IMG/VR virus record: IMGVR_UViG_3300036781_000807 | Location: 1 to 30,573 of that record | Direction: 5' to 3' (one strand) | Source of the DNA: a virus | DNA length: 30,573 nucleotides | Part shown: piece by piece, positions 1-8,994 of the stretch | Layout: each line of letters opens with the position of its first letter | Position numbering within the stretch: position 1 is the first letter of the stretch | Made by a program: the position numbers and the translations under genes | Notes under the pieces: generated by a model | Told to the model about the DNA's origin: nothing | Seen by the model: only the letters and a program-made list of their open reading frames with translations | The model's database searches: none

Positions 1-384
1 CTAGCTCTTCGGCTCAATCCTCGTAACCCGCATTTCCAAGGCACGGCATTCCGATTCGACTTCGCCCACTCGCAATTTGAGATCCGCAATCTGTCCGCGA
101 ATGCCGTTGGTGCCATCGATGCCCAGGACCGTGATTTTCAACGCTGCATGATCGATGAGTGCCGCGCCAAGCTTGTTGTCGATGGATTCGAGATGCTTGC
201 CAACGACCTGCCACTGTTCTTTATCCGTCTCGCGTAAGGCCTCTAGCCGGGCAATCGCTTTGCACAACGGCAAATACATTTTGAAATATCCCACGAGGAG
301 CGAGACAGCGGCGATGGTCAACTCGGCAACGGCAGTCGAGATATGGATGTTAGACACGTCTACGGGCATAAGGGGGAGACTCAA
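1..384 (-). CDS. Small membrane-anchored coiled-coil protein (possible lysis-region protein)
   Basis: A 127-residue protein with one hydrophobic segment at about residues 18-40, followed by a charged heptad-like region at about 42-122 with long runs of Leu/Ile/Val spacing, and ending at TAG. One membrane anchor plus a coiled coil is typical of small phage proteins near the lysis genes, but no specific family is recognised and the endolysin, if present, lies left of the window. The longest frame begins at TTG (384); an in-frame ATG at 369 is an equally reasonable start, and neither has a clear Shine-Dalgarno sequence. It follows the preceding gene in the same frame, seven bases after that gene's TAA. 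Whether it is a holin-like or a virion protein cannot be decided from sequence. Confidence 0.6.
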   Translation of the reverse strand: MSLPLMPVDVSNIHISTAVAELTIAAVSLLVGYFKMYLPLCKAIARLEALRETDKEQWQVVGKHLESIDNKLGAALIDHAALKITVLGIDGTNGIRGQIADLKLRVGEVESECRALEMRVTRIEPKS

Positions 385-390
385 GAAGGG

Positions 391-1140
391 TTAGAAGGGA
401 AAGAGTTGGCCAAATGTTCTGGTCGTTGAGGCGAACTGCTGTGCCACATTTGCAGGGAACGGATAGAGTTGCCCTGTTGCTGGCATGACTGGACCACCAC
501 CGCCACCACCTGCAATCGCTTCAATAGCTACGAGTAACACGGCATAACGGGCATAGCCAGCGGCCCATGTGATGCTGTAGGCGCTTGATGTGGTACTTGG
601 GACGATTTGATAGACCCAAGGGGTACCGCCCGGCCCGCCATTATTACCCGCTGTATAGCCAGTTGGCGTTATGGACGTTGTTCCTTGTGTGTCGAATATC
701 GATATGAGCAACACATTTTTACCAGCGCCAGGTGTGGTACTCGTTGTTACCGACGTGGCATTCTGTCCGTTGCTGTGGGCTGGGGTGCCGTCGATTTGAA
801 ATCCGCCGTCAAAGCCGCTGCATTCCATCACATCAAAATGTCCGTTGGTAGTGGTCGCTGTGAGCGCAAGCGTAACGGGTGAAGTACCGCCGGTCGAAAT
901 GCCGTACCAGACTGCCGCTGTCCATTCGTGAATGTTGTTATCGGTCGGGCCAGTCGTCCAAGTGGTCACGCCGCCGCCTGATGGTGTTCCAACGCCTGAA
1001 ATGGCACCGCCCGCACCTTGTCTGAATACTCCAATAACCAACGCACCTGCCGCGATGGAACTGCCCGGTGTAGCTGTTAGCGTTGGATTCGATGCCCCTG
1101 CAACCGATGCGCCGAACTGTTGGGTAATGCTAATCGACAT
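391..1140 (-). CDS. Tail-region beta-sandwich protein, hypothetical
   Basis: A 249-residue protein rich in Gly, Thr and Ser, with alternating beta-strand patterns over residues 1-210. A Gly6 hinge near residue 213 leads into a short tail that holds two related motifs, GQLYPF and GQLFPF, the second being the C-terminus. Composition and position in the fibre cluster suggest a virion-surface or host-recognition domain of jelly-roll type; this is inference. The ATG overlaps the end of the cupin gene by 11 bases, so the two are probably translationally coupled. There are no Cys pairs, signal peptide or catalytic motifs. It could alternatively be a fibre accessory or decoration protein. Confidence 0.6.
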   Translation of the reverse strand: MSISITQQFGASVAGASNPTLTATPGSSIAAGALVIGVFRQGAGGAISGVGTPSGGGVTTWTTGPTDNNIHEWTAAVWYGISTGGTSPVTLALTATTTNGHFDVMECSGFDGGFQIDGTPAHSNGQNATSVTTSTTPGAGKNVLLISIFDTQGTTSITPTGYTAGNNGGPGGTPWVYQIVPSTTSSAYSITWAAGYARYAVLLVAIEAIAGGGGGGPVMPATGQLYPFPANVAQQFASTTRTFGQLFPF

Positions 1141-1495
1141 ATGGTTCTAAGCCGAGTGGTGGAGGGCCGGGTTCGGTTGTGCCGGGACAATCATGGATAC
1201 AGCCGCCTTTGTTCTGCTCAACAGCAAAATCATTCACATCCCATTCACAGTTGACAACGGTATCATCAGCAAGAGCGACGATGTTGTGTACGACGCTTCG
1301 CTCAACCAAAATGCCTTCGCCGGGGCCACATTCATTTGCGACGCCATCGATGATGATGGATGCTTTGCCTGTAACGCATCGGCTGAAATGCGAGGCAACA
1401 TGGCGGTGAGGGACTAAGGCATCGCCCATTTCAGAAAGGGAGTTGACGACAATCATTAGGTCGCCGGATTGATAGATGTCTGGATAGGTGACCAT
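1130..1495 (-). CDS. Cupin-fold protein in the tail-fibre operon
   Basis: A 121-residue protein that matches cupin motif 1 in spacing: Gly24, five residues, then His30-x-His32, followed by three residues, His36 where the family normally has Glu, six residues, and Gly43. The second motif is recognisable around GPGEG (57-61) and His70-Asn71. Two or three His residues could bind a metal. The last 25 residues form a Cys- and Pro-rich tail (CIHDC, then PGPPPLG). Cupins include sugar epimerases, dioxygenases and plain ligand binders, so the activity is unknown. It starts seven bases after the repetitive fibre stop and overlaps the next gene, so it is embedded in the tail operon and may be a virion or glycan-related protein. 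Confidence 0.65.
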   Translation of the reverse strand: MVTYPDIYQSGDLMIVVNSLSEMGDALVPHRHVASHFSRCVTGKASIIIDGVANECGPGEGILVERSVVHNIVALADDTVVNCEWDVNDFAVEQNKGGCIHDCPGTTEPGPPPLGLEPYVD

Positions 1496-1499
1496 TGGG

Positions 1500-3389
1500 T
1501 TATTGACCTAGAAACACAACCGATCCGGAGATGGCGACAGTTGCGGGTGTGAGATTGGTAATGGTGTAGCCGAGCGACGCTGTGCTCGCCAACAATCCGC
1601 CGTAGACAATGGCAGGGGGAGTTAGATAGGTGATGGTGCCGCCGTTGGGAGTGCTTGAGCCAGACGTGACGATATCGAGTAACAAGCCAGAGGATGCGCT
1701 AGCGAAGGAGGCAGTTGAACGGGCTATGTCAGCATCGCGAAGGGCAGTGGTGGAATACAGACGGATGCGCGAGTAACAGGAGCCCGACACGGCAAAGACT
1801 GTTGCGCGATTGGCAATGGTCATGCTTGATGTGTAGGTCGCCTGAGACAGAATCGTCGGGGTGGTGAATGCGGCGTAACTGAGTTGACCGAGGACACTAG
1901 CAGTTGCGGCATACGAGCTACTAGCAACATTTGTAATCTGCAATGAGCTAGAAACCGTGCCGCTAGGTAATCCGGCAATAACTTGCGCTGAACTGCTGAT
2001 GATGTTGGCTGGAATGCCGGTGAGTGAGCCGTAAACAACTTGCGAGGATGCCGAGACTGTGCCGATAGGAAGATTGGCAATGACTTGGGCAGAGCTTGAA
2101 ATGATATTGTTCGGAAGAATCAGTGGGGCATAGCTAGAAGATTTGGCAAAGGATGCTGTGAAAGCATAAGAGCTAGAGCCAAATAGAGAGCCCGTGAAGG
2201 AGCCGGTATAACTGCCTGTTGAGTATTGGAGTGATGACGAGACCGTGCCGATGGGAAGAGTGGCAATGACCTGAGCCGATGAGCTGATCAGGTTGGTAGG
2301 AATGCCCGTCACAGCCGAGTAGATGACCTGTGATGATGCGCTGACAATACCCGCTGGCAATGAGGCAATCGCGGATAAGGCGTAAGAGGCAGTCAAGGCA
2401 TAGGAGCTGCTTTGAATGTTGTTGACCTGGGTAGAGCTAGAGACCGTGCCGAGTGGTAGTGCCGCAATGACCTGAGCCGAGCTAGAGACAGTCCCGACAG
2501 GTAAATCGGCAATGACTTGGGCCGAGCTGCTGATGACGTTGGCCGGAAGAATCAGCGGGGCATAGCTAGACGAGATAACGCCAGTGATGCCAGCCCCATT
2601 GCCCATGAATGCCGAGGCCGTCAGAGGGAATGGTGTCGAGAGACGTGTGCCGTTGTCATCAAGGATAGAGCTTGAGAGAGCCCCACCAGTCCAGATAGCC
2701 AGCTTGCCGTTAGTCCCATTACCCGAGAGACCACCACCAGTTGAGCCAGCGGTAAGGGCATAGGAAGCGGTGGCAATGGTGTAGGTAAGGCTGGTTGCTG
2801 CTGATGCTGTGAGAGCGTAGGAGCTACTAGCGATGTTGTTGACTTGGGATGATGCCGAGACCGTGCCGAGTGGTAGTGCTGCAATGACCTGGGCCGAGCT
2901 GCTGATGATCGATGCCGGAATGCCTGTCAATGAGCCGTAGACAACTTGTGAGGATGCCGAGACTAAGGCCGGTCTATTGGCGATGTTGGTAAAGGTGATG
3001 TAGGAGGCAGTGGCAATCGTTGTCGGATGGTTCTGAATGCCGTTGTAATCGACTTGGCCGCTGCTGGAAATCGTCCCTTGCGGAAGATTGCCGATGACTT
3101 GCGCTGATGAGCTGACCGTGCCGATGGGTAAATCCGCAATGACCTGAGCTGAGCTGGAAATCAGGCCTGATGGTAGCGTGGCCGATCCGCCACCATTCAT
3201 CGCATAAGAGGCCGTCAAGGCGTAAGAGCTGCTGATAGCTGACTCGACCTGTCCTGCTGAGGTGAGAGCGTAGGAGGCGGTTGAGGCATAGGAGCTGGAG
3301 ATGTTGGCAGAGGGCAGCGGAACAAAGTTGGTGGTTACGACCGTGATACCGTTCTCGATGACCTTGATCAGGGAAATATCCTGGCTCAT
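1500..3389 (-). CDS. Highly repetitive tail-fibre/structural protein
   Basis: A 629-residue protein built of two interleaved short repeats, SSSAQVIA-LP-GTVSS and SSYALTASYA, occurring many times from about residue 30 to 500. A non-repetitive C-terminal domain (about 510-629) contains ATYTSSMTIANRATVF and a beta-rich end. Ser/Ala/Thr repeats of this kind are known from fibre or structural proteins of environmental tailed phages and probably form an extended trimeric shaft with a C-terminal tip; the tip as receptor binder is inference. The ATG overlaps the preceding TGA (ATGA at 3389-3386). The repeats are also visible at DNA level, so recombination could change the repeat number. Confidence 0.75.
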   Translation of the reverse strand: MSQDISLIKVIENGITVVTTNFVPLPSANISSSYASTASYALTSAGQVESAISSSYALTASYAMNGGGSATLPSGLISSSAQVIADLPIGTVSSSAQVIGNLPQGTISSSGQVDYNGIQNHPTTIATASYITFTNIANRPALVSASSQVVYGSLTGIPASIISSSAQVIAALPLGTVSASSQVNNIASSSYALTASAATSLTYTIATASYALTAGSTGGGLSGNGTNGKLAIWTGGALSSSILDDNGTRLSTPFPLTASAFMGNGAGITGVISSSYAPLILPANVISSSAQVIADLPVGTVSSSAQVIAALPLGTVSSSTQVNNIQSSSYALTASYALSAIASLPAGIVSASSQVIYSAVTGIPTNLISSSAQVIATLPIGTVSSSLQYSTGSYTGSFTGSLFGSSSYAFTASFAKSSSYAPLILPNNIISSSAQVIANLPIGTVSASSQVVYGSLTGIPANIISSSAQVIAGLPSGTVSSSLQITNVASSSYAATASVLGQLSYAAFTTPTILSQATYTSSMTIANRATVFAVSGSCYSRIRLYSTTALRDADIARSTASFASASSGLLLDIVTSGSSTPNGGTITYLTPPAIVYGGLLASTASLGYTITNLTPATVAISGSVVFLGQ

Positions 3390-3775
3390 TGCGTCACCTC
3401 GGGGCTAATGACTGCTTTGCCCTCGATAGGCCGGATAACGTCTGACCCTATGGTGAGCCGAACGTCGTAGAAATATGCGCCTTGCAAGAGAGCTGTGGCG
3501 TCTGGTGATAGCCCAAGCGTGATGCTGCCTGATGTTGGCGGATCAACGATGGTGGCCACAAAGGATGCTGCCGATGCCGTGTCCGCATAGGCGACTTTCA
3601 AGTCTGATGCGACGGAATAGCCGGTAAGGTCAAGCGGATTACCGAAGGCGTCCAAGAAGCTGAACTGAGTCGAGTAGGAAGCGCCTTGATTGATGGCAAT
3701 GTTGTAACGGGGAATGGTGATGCTCCAAGTAAGGGGCCGTGACTGCTAGCCCTCCTTTGTAAATAGAGTGGTCAT
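3386..3775 (-). CDS. Ig-like (BppU-N-type) tail protein with an in-frame amber codon near its start
   Basis: Clear coding sequence runs from 3745 down to 3386 and reads as a phage Ig-like tail/fibre adaptor domain: YNIAINQGASY, then DAFGNPLDLTGYSV, then an AYFYDVRLT strand near the end. The first TTG (3655) would cut the domain in half. The frame is open upstream to ATG 3775-3773, which overlaps the previous TGA as ATGA, exactly like its neighbours, but codon 10 is TAG (3748-3746), followed by CAG TCA. Either the amber codon is read through, or translation begins at a non-standard codon such as ATT 3715-3713, which has GGAG seven bases upstream. A strong AGGAGG (3756-3751) lies inside the nine-codon leader. 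A recent nonsense mutation or a sequencing error is also possible. Confidence 0.65.
3751..3756 (-). promoter_or_regulatory. Strong AGGAGG Shine-Dalgarno without a start codon at normal spacing
   Basis: AGGAGG on the minus strand lies inside the nine-codon leader that ends at TAG 3748-3746. No ATG, GTG or TTG follows within 12 bases. It may be chance coding sequence (Lys-Glu-Gly), a relic of an older start, or a reloading site for reinitiation after the amber codon. Confidence 0.4.
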
Positions 3776-6462
3776 AGAACTTCAGTACCGGGGACACTTG
3801 AACCAGCATTCATCGTCTGGACTACCGAGCCACCACTGTTCTTGACAATCATTGTGAAAGACAGCGCGATATTTTCCCAAGCACCACTCTTGCCAGCAGA
3901 GATATCGAACACGCCGAGAGGAAAATCATATGACGTTCCGCTGACGCCTGTTTCGGTGACGCCATCAGGCCCCCAGCTTGCCGCAGCGTCGCCCATTATC
4001 GAAAGGCTGCCGCCACTCGGAGGGGAGCCAGCGAAGGTCAAAACCACTTGATTGCCGGATTGGTCGACACTGGACACATAGAATGCTGAGATATACGTGC
4101 TACCACCGCCACCTGAGCCAACTGCTTGTGGCAGGATTTGTTGGTCAATGTGAATGGACTGCTGACCTGTACGGCTCGCTTCAAAGGTCAAGCTGGCTGG
4201 TAACGTGTCAGGCCGTGTCACAACCCATGTATTCGTGGTGATGCTCGTTGCGCCAGTGGTGCTTGAAGGTGTGCCAGCCGAGACAGACAATGAGCCGGGA
4301 TTGCCGATCAAAGTCAGAGTCGGAGCATCGCCGCCAACAAAGCATGAGCCGGTTACCGCTACGGTCTGCGTTGTCGAATCGCTCGCAATCGTTTGAGCAT
4401 TGATACCGAGAGAAAGAACGTTGGACTCTGGCACATCAGCGGCATCGGACTCGCTTTGATATCCGCTTTTAGAGGCCGTGAAGGAATACCGGCCCGGCCC
4501 CGTTCCGTAGTCGCTTCGGGTCAAGGTGTATCGGTAGACCGTGTTGCCCATATTCTCGGTTGTGCTGTCCAGTGTCGCTGAGAGGCCACTATTCTCGCTG
4601 TTGGTTACCGTCATCGTTACGTCTGCCAGTCCAGTACGAGACGGGTCGAGCGGGTCAGAGACAACCACATCAACGGTGACCGTCGTGTCAGTGGAAGAAA
4701 CCGGAATGGCATTGACACTGAGTTGGTACATGTTGGTCGAAGGGATATAGAGCGTGTGAGTATCAGCGTAGATGCCAGCCACACTACTCGACACGCCATA
4801 CGTGAATGCTGCTACTGACGTGTACGGGCGGGTAAAGACGAAATCACCACTACTGATGGCGACTGATGCCCCGTTACTTGTGTCAGCAAAAATCAGATAC
4901 GGGTTTGACACGGCGACGTGCCCCGGATTCGATACGCTTGAGGTATAGGTGACGGTCGTACCATCTTGACTGAGCACGCTAAACAAGAGGGCAAGCGAAC
5001 TGGAGACGGTATAGGCAGCGACGTTGGTGGCAATGGTCGCATAGGCAGCATCAGGAACGCGATTCGGAGAGGACACGACCAATTGCGCCTGAATGCTGGA
5101 CGACAATGGACGATTGACTGTCCACGGGTTGACCCCAGTGAACGTGCCTCCAGGATTGAGACTGAAGGTGAGTGTTGGGGCAGCGCTTCCTGAAATCGGA
5201 TCATTGCCACTGCCGCTGACCGTAACCGTATTGGCTGATTCCCCTGTGATGACGAGACGAGCTGTGAGATGCCCAAGGTTGCTGACATTCTCCAGGATGG
5301 TGACCGAATCCTCTTCAGGGGTGTAACCGCTCTTGCTGGCAATCATCGTCAGATATGAGGTGTTAGCCCCTCCTGCGTAACTGCCTCGGGTTGTCGAGAA
5401 GGCTACGGAATAGACGCCATTCGTATTCGTAACCGTGCCGATGGATGCTGAAAAGTTGGGCGCGGACTGGCTGACAAAGTGTGTGGTAATCCCGGCAATC
5501 GATCCGGAAGGCGTGTAGGGGTCTGTCACATCAAACCGGCCGGTAACGGATGAAGTCGTCTCGCTGAGAATGACGCCAGTGACCGAGAGCGGGGTAAGGT
5601 TCTGGCTGTCTACAAAGAATGCCTCAAAGTCCGGTACGGTGGCTGCATTTGATGAGGTCACGCTAAAGACTGCTGTACCAGAGGAAGCCGATGGTCTGCC
5701 AAGTGTCCAGATGCCGGGTGAAAGGCGTGTCGGGGTCAGGTTGCTATAAGAGTCGAGCGAGACGCCAACCGGATAGCCAGCGGGGTTGTAGACGGATGAT
5801 GACACGGTAACAGAGGTGGCAGAGCTGGAGACCTGATGCATTGAGACGGAAAGGAATGAGCTGCTCGTGAGCAAGGCAACTGGTTCCACTACGACGCCAT
5901 CATATCCCGATAATCGTCCGGCCAAGGTGTTGGTAAAGACTGCCGTACCGCTGCCACTTGAGGGCTTTTGAATGAGCCAGGTACCGACTCCGATCAACGT
6001 TGGATTGGTTGGGAGCCCGGTATAGGACGCAAGAGACACTAACGGTTGAGTTGAGGATGCCGGGTCACGATTGACAGAGCTTGAGACCGTGACAGAGCCA
6101 GTGGTATCGGCAATGACCGACATTACCAGACTGAGCGGAATTGTTGAGTTGAATTCCCACGGTTTGCTTGAAAAATCAATCGTCGGATCGATGACGGCTG
6201 CCTCTGCTGAAATCGGCGTGGAATAGGAGGAATCGAGATAGCCGGATTCCTTCCCTTGGCTGCGATACCAGTAGGTTGTCCCGTCGAGTGGCAATGGTGC
6301 GTCAAAGAATGGTGACCCTGCTTGATCACAGCTAACGATGACGCCATAGTCTGCGAATGTTCCGGGAACGCCTGACACATCGGGAGCGCGTTGAATGCTG
6401 ATCGATTCGCCCTGAACCTCTGCTAGGATGACGAGAACAATGCCGGTTGAAAGAGTATCCAT
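3772..6462 (-). CDS. Large multi-Ig/FN3-like tail protein
   Basis: An 896-residue protein. The N-terminal about 90 residues resemble an FN3-like strand pattern ending in GTTYWYRSQG. About seven diverged repeats of roughly 100 residues follow, each opening with a variant of SVTVSSSVxxP or TVTVSGSGNDP and closing with a P-D-x-A-x-A-type turn. A Gly4-containing linker near residue 785 leads to a distinct beta-rich C-terminal domain. This architecture suits an elongated tail-tip or side-fibre protein exposed on the virion. The ATG follows directly on the TAA of the hub gene, and its stop overlaps the next ATG. No enzyme motif is seen. The exact tail role is inferred from position after the hub. 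Confidence 0.7.
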   Translation of the reverse strand: MDTLSTGIVLVILAEVQGESISIQRAPDVSGVPGTFADYGVIVSCDQAGSPFFDAPLPLDGTTYWYRSQGKESGYLDSSYSTPISAEAAVIDPTIDFSSKPWEFNSTIPLSLVMSVIADTTGSVTVSSSVNRDPASSTQPLVSLASYTGLPTNPTLIGVGTWLIQKPSSGSGTAVFTNTLAGRLSGYDGVVVEPVALLTSSSFLSVSMHQVSSSATSVTVSSSVYNPAGYPVGVSLDSYSNLTPTRLSPGIWTLGRPSASSGTAVFSVTSSNAATVPDFEAFFVDSQNLTPLSVTGVILSETTSSVTGRFDVTDPYTPSGSIAGITTHFVSQSAPNFSASIGTVTNTNGVYSVAFSTTRGSYAGGANTSYLTMIASKSGYTPEEDSVTILENVSNLGHLTARLVITGESANTVTVSGSGNDPISGSAAPTLTFSLNPGGTFTGVNPWTVNRPLSSSIQAQLVVSSPNRVPDAAYATIATNVAAYTVSSSLALLFSVLSQDGTTVTYTSSVSNPGHVAVSNPYLIFADTSNGASVAISSGDFVFTRPYTSVAAFTYGVSSSVAGIYADTHTLYIPSTNMYQLSVNAIPVSSTDTTVTVDVVVSDPLDPSRTGLADVTMTVTNSENSGLSATLDSTTENMGNTVYRYTLTRSDYGTGPGRYSFTASKSGYQSESDAADVPESNVLSLGINAQTIASDSTTQTVAVTGSCFVGGDAPTLTLIGNPGSLSVSAGTPSSTTGATSITTNTWVVTRPDTLPASLTFEASRTGQQSIHIDQQILPQAVGSGGGGSTYISAFYVSSVDQSGNQVVLTFAGSPPSGGSLSIMGDAAASWGPDGVTETGVSGTSYDFPLGVFDISAGKSGAWENIALSFTMIVKNSGGSVVQTMNAGSSVPGTEVL

Positions 6463-8994
6463 TTATGAGCCTATGAAAACGAACATGACGGGCGGGTCGA
6501 GCTGTACCGCGTCTGATCCGGTTGCGATGAAGTTGGCGGTGATGCTGTTGCTAACCGAGTTGTACCCATTGCGATGCCGGATAGCGACTGAGCATGACGG
6601 AGAGGGCAAGAGGTTGAGGTCGGTCAGGTCGAACGCACTAGACCCAGGTTGAAGAATCGCGAGACTTTCAACCGGCTGATCCTGCGGACTGGCCAGAAGC
6701 ACTTCGACAAGCGATGACGAATTCGCGCAAGTCCAGAACGTGTGAGCATGGGTCGAGGTAATGTTGGTCACTGACAGGCCGGTTGGCGCATCCAAGTAAT
6801 CAAGGTCAACCGAGCTGTTCGAGTAAACCCAAGCCGATGGTAGAGAGCTTGTCGCGATCAGATATTCGGTACGTGCCCGGCCATAGATGGTTGCCCCGGC
6901 CAGAAGATTCTGGGCAACGGCTGTATAGGTGCTGTTATTGATGACGGGTACTGAGATAGTGCGCCAGCGAGCATCGGTATCTAGTGGGGTCGATTCATGG
7001 AGCCCACCAGCTAGAATCTGAAAGGTCACGCCTCCGTCATTGGCCAGCGTGATGGGCAGTTGTACAGCATCGCCTAACGAGCTGGTGGCCTCGACAAGAC
7101 TACCCAACGTCGGAGCGGTAGCCACGTTATTCAAAGCGCCATCGACAAGCGTGATGCTGACGGATGCGCCGGTCTCATTCCGATTTACCACCTGCATTAG
7201 CCGCGTGCCGCCCCTTTGGTTCAGGGCTTGGTTAGGGGCTTTGTCGACGGTTACCCACGTCCAATCGCCCACTCCTAGGCTATTGATGGTCGAGGTACGA
7301 CGGCAGGACAGTGCGAGAGTGGTGCTGCCAGGAATAACCCACCGAGTCGCGATATCGCTGGCTAGAGTGTTTGCATACGGCTCAATCAGTTTGTCGTACT
7401 GACTCCCCGATGGTGAGTTAGAGCCCGATGCTACGATGCTGCCCCGCACGCCATTCGCTTTGATTTCCAAGCTGTTGGCTGGCAAGTATACGTCGGCAAT
7501 GTCAAGCGAAAGGATTTCATTCGATACCGTCTTTGACTTGAGGTAGGCATCGACCGTCGCAACCGTTGGCATCGGGTCGTAATAGTCAGAGCTATACGTG
7601 TAGGTAAATGTCTTGATTGGTGCCACGGCAGTCCATGAAGGCAGGGCAGAGGCCACGATGTCGTTTTGTGTGATGGTCGGCAACCCGTCAAGCGAGGAGG
7701 GCAGCGCAAGGTCGAAGAAATGGAGCTGACTTTCCGGGGTACTGCCGCCTACCGGCCTCGTGATATACCCCAAGTTGTACGGTTGAAGGCACCATTGTTC
7801 TATCACGTCCTGAATCGTCATCGTCTCGGTAACCCGGAAGATGCCCGGCTGAATGCGCGGAACATTGGCCATCAGACTCGCAATGCCGGTAGCGTCATAA
7901 GGGATCGTAATGCGTTGGCTATCGTCCCCATTGACCGGCAACGAGTACAAGCCATCACAAATGTCCATCACGAGTTGCAGCGGGTGAACATAGGCCAAAT
8001 AGAAGGGCTGCTTGGGGGACTTCATCGTCACATAGTATTGATCGTTGTCGTGGAAGGCGCTGGTTGACAATGAGCCAGTCAGTTGCACGGTGGTGAATCT
8101 GCTAATGATGGTGTTATTGCTGGTGCCCGTGTAGGTCGATAGCGGCATCGTGCCAATCAAAGTACCGTCCGTTGCGCTGTAGAAGGTGACGGTGTTCTGA
8201 TTATTGGGATTGATGACGGGTGTTTCGGGAACCTGTGCCGTGCCGAGAAGTCCGGGAATGTTGACGGTGGCAAAATCAGTCGCCGCAACAATCTGCGTAA
8301 ACTCGGGAGAGAGGCGCGCCACATCGCCAGTCACAGAGCCAGAGGCTAAGGGCTTGGGCCGTAACGTGTGGTTGTCATTGATAATGAAGAAAGAGACGCC
8401 AACGCCCGGAGCAACTGCCACGACTTTCGCTAGCAACGATTGAGGGTCTACGCCTTGCATTCCTAATACCGTCTTTTCCAAACCGCTTGGGATCAGCAAC
8501 TCGGGGACACAATAGCCAACATCAGGCAGTCTGTCGAAAATCGTTCGGCCCAAGTCAATGAAGGAATCGGTTATTTCAAAAGTGTATTGCAACCCGCTGG
8601 TCAAGGTGACGTTCGTAATGCGGCCGACAAAGTACGCTGTCCATGTTGAGCCGTTGTCCGTCGATTCCTCAATGAAGCATTTACGACCGAACAGAATCAA
8701 CCTGCCACTTTCTGAGAGAAATGCTGAGACCCATCGGACATAGTTACTGCTAGGACTCAGGCGCTTATCCAGGATGGCCACATTGATCCGTCCCGCAACC
8801 AATTTTGCCTGAGGGATAGTCACTGTCGATTTAGTGCCTTTCGGCCAGTCCATATACGGCTGGAATCCCGAGAGCCCCGCTAGTGTCGTGATCTGGAAGG
8901 GGTCAGAATGTGTGCTGTTGATCGGAACCAGTGCGGTTGACTCATCGCCACGACCATAGACCGTCATTCGATAGGCGGGTTGGAAAGCACTCAT
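6463..8994 (-). CDS. Tail hub / tip attachment-like protein
   Basis: An 843-residue protein immediately after the Dit-like protein, where siphoviruses encode the baseplate hub (gp27/Tal/J-like). The N-terminal half (about 1-200) is beta-rich, with phrases such as TVTIPQAKLV and YFVGRITNVTLTSGLQYTFEI that resemble hub beta-barrels. The middle (300-650) contains FTYTYSSDYYDP and an ALSCRRTSTINSLGVGDW strand typical of hub domains. Residues about 690-843 form one or two FN3-like domains (YGRARTEYL, then DAPTGLSVTNI). It probably caps the tail tube and anchors fibres. The start overlaps the previous stop by ATGA. No lysozyme or peptidase motif was recognised. Confidence 0.7.
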   Translation of the reverse strand: MSAFQPAYRMTVYGRGDESTALVPINSTHSDPFQITTLAGLSGFQPYMDWPKGTKSTVTIPQAKLVAGRINVAILDKRLSPSSNYVRWVSAFLSESGRLILFGRKCFIEESTDNGSTWTAYFVGRITNVTLTSGLQYTFEITDSFIDLGRTIFDRLPDVGYCVPELLIPSGLEKTVLGMQGVDPQSLLAKVVAVAPGVGVSFFIINDNHTLRPKPLASGSVTGDVARLSPEFTQIVAATDFATVNIPGLLGTAQVPETPVINPNNQNTVTFYSATDGTLIGTMPLSTYTGTSNNTIISRFTTVQLTGSLSTSAFHDNDQYYVTMKSPKQPFYLAYVHPLQLVMDICDGLYSLPVNGDDSQRITIPYDATGIASLMANVPRIQPGIFRVTETMTIQDVIEQWCLQPYNLGYITRPVGGSTPESQLHFFDLALPSSLDGLPTITQNDIVASALPSWTAVAPIKTFTYTYSSDYYDPMPTVATVDAYLKSKTVSNEILSLDIADVYLPANSLEIKANGVRGSIVASGSNSPSGSQYDKLIEPYANTLASDIATRWVIPGSTTLALSCRRTSTINSLGVGDWTWVTVDKAPNQALNQRGGTRLMQVVNRNETGASVSITLVDGALNNVATAPTLGSLVEATSSLGDAVQLPITLANDGGVTFQILAGGLHESTPLDTDARWRTISVPVINNSTYTAVAQNLLAGATIYGRARTEYLIATSSLPSAWVYSNSSVDLDYLDAPTGLSVTNITSTHAHTFWTCANSSSLVEVLLASPQDQPVESLAILQPGSSAFDLTDLNLLPSPSCSVAIRHRNGYNSVSNSITANFIATGSDAVQLDPPVMFVFIGS

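Noticed and set aside
1500-3389. Diversity-generating retroelement acting on the repetitive fibre
   Set aside because: No reverse transcriptase ORF and no template/variable repeat pair with adenine-biased differences was seen in the window.
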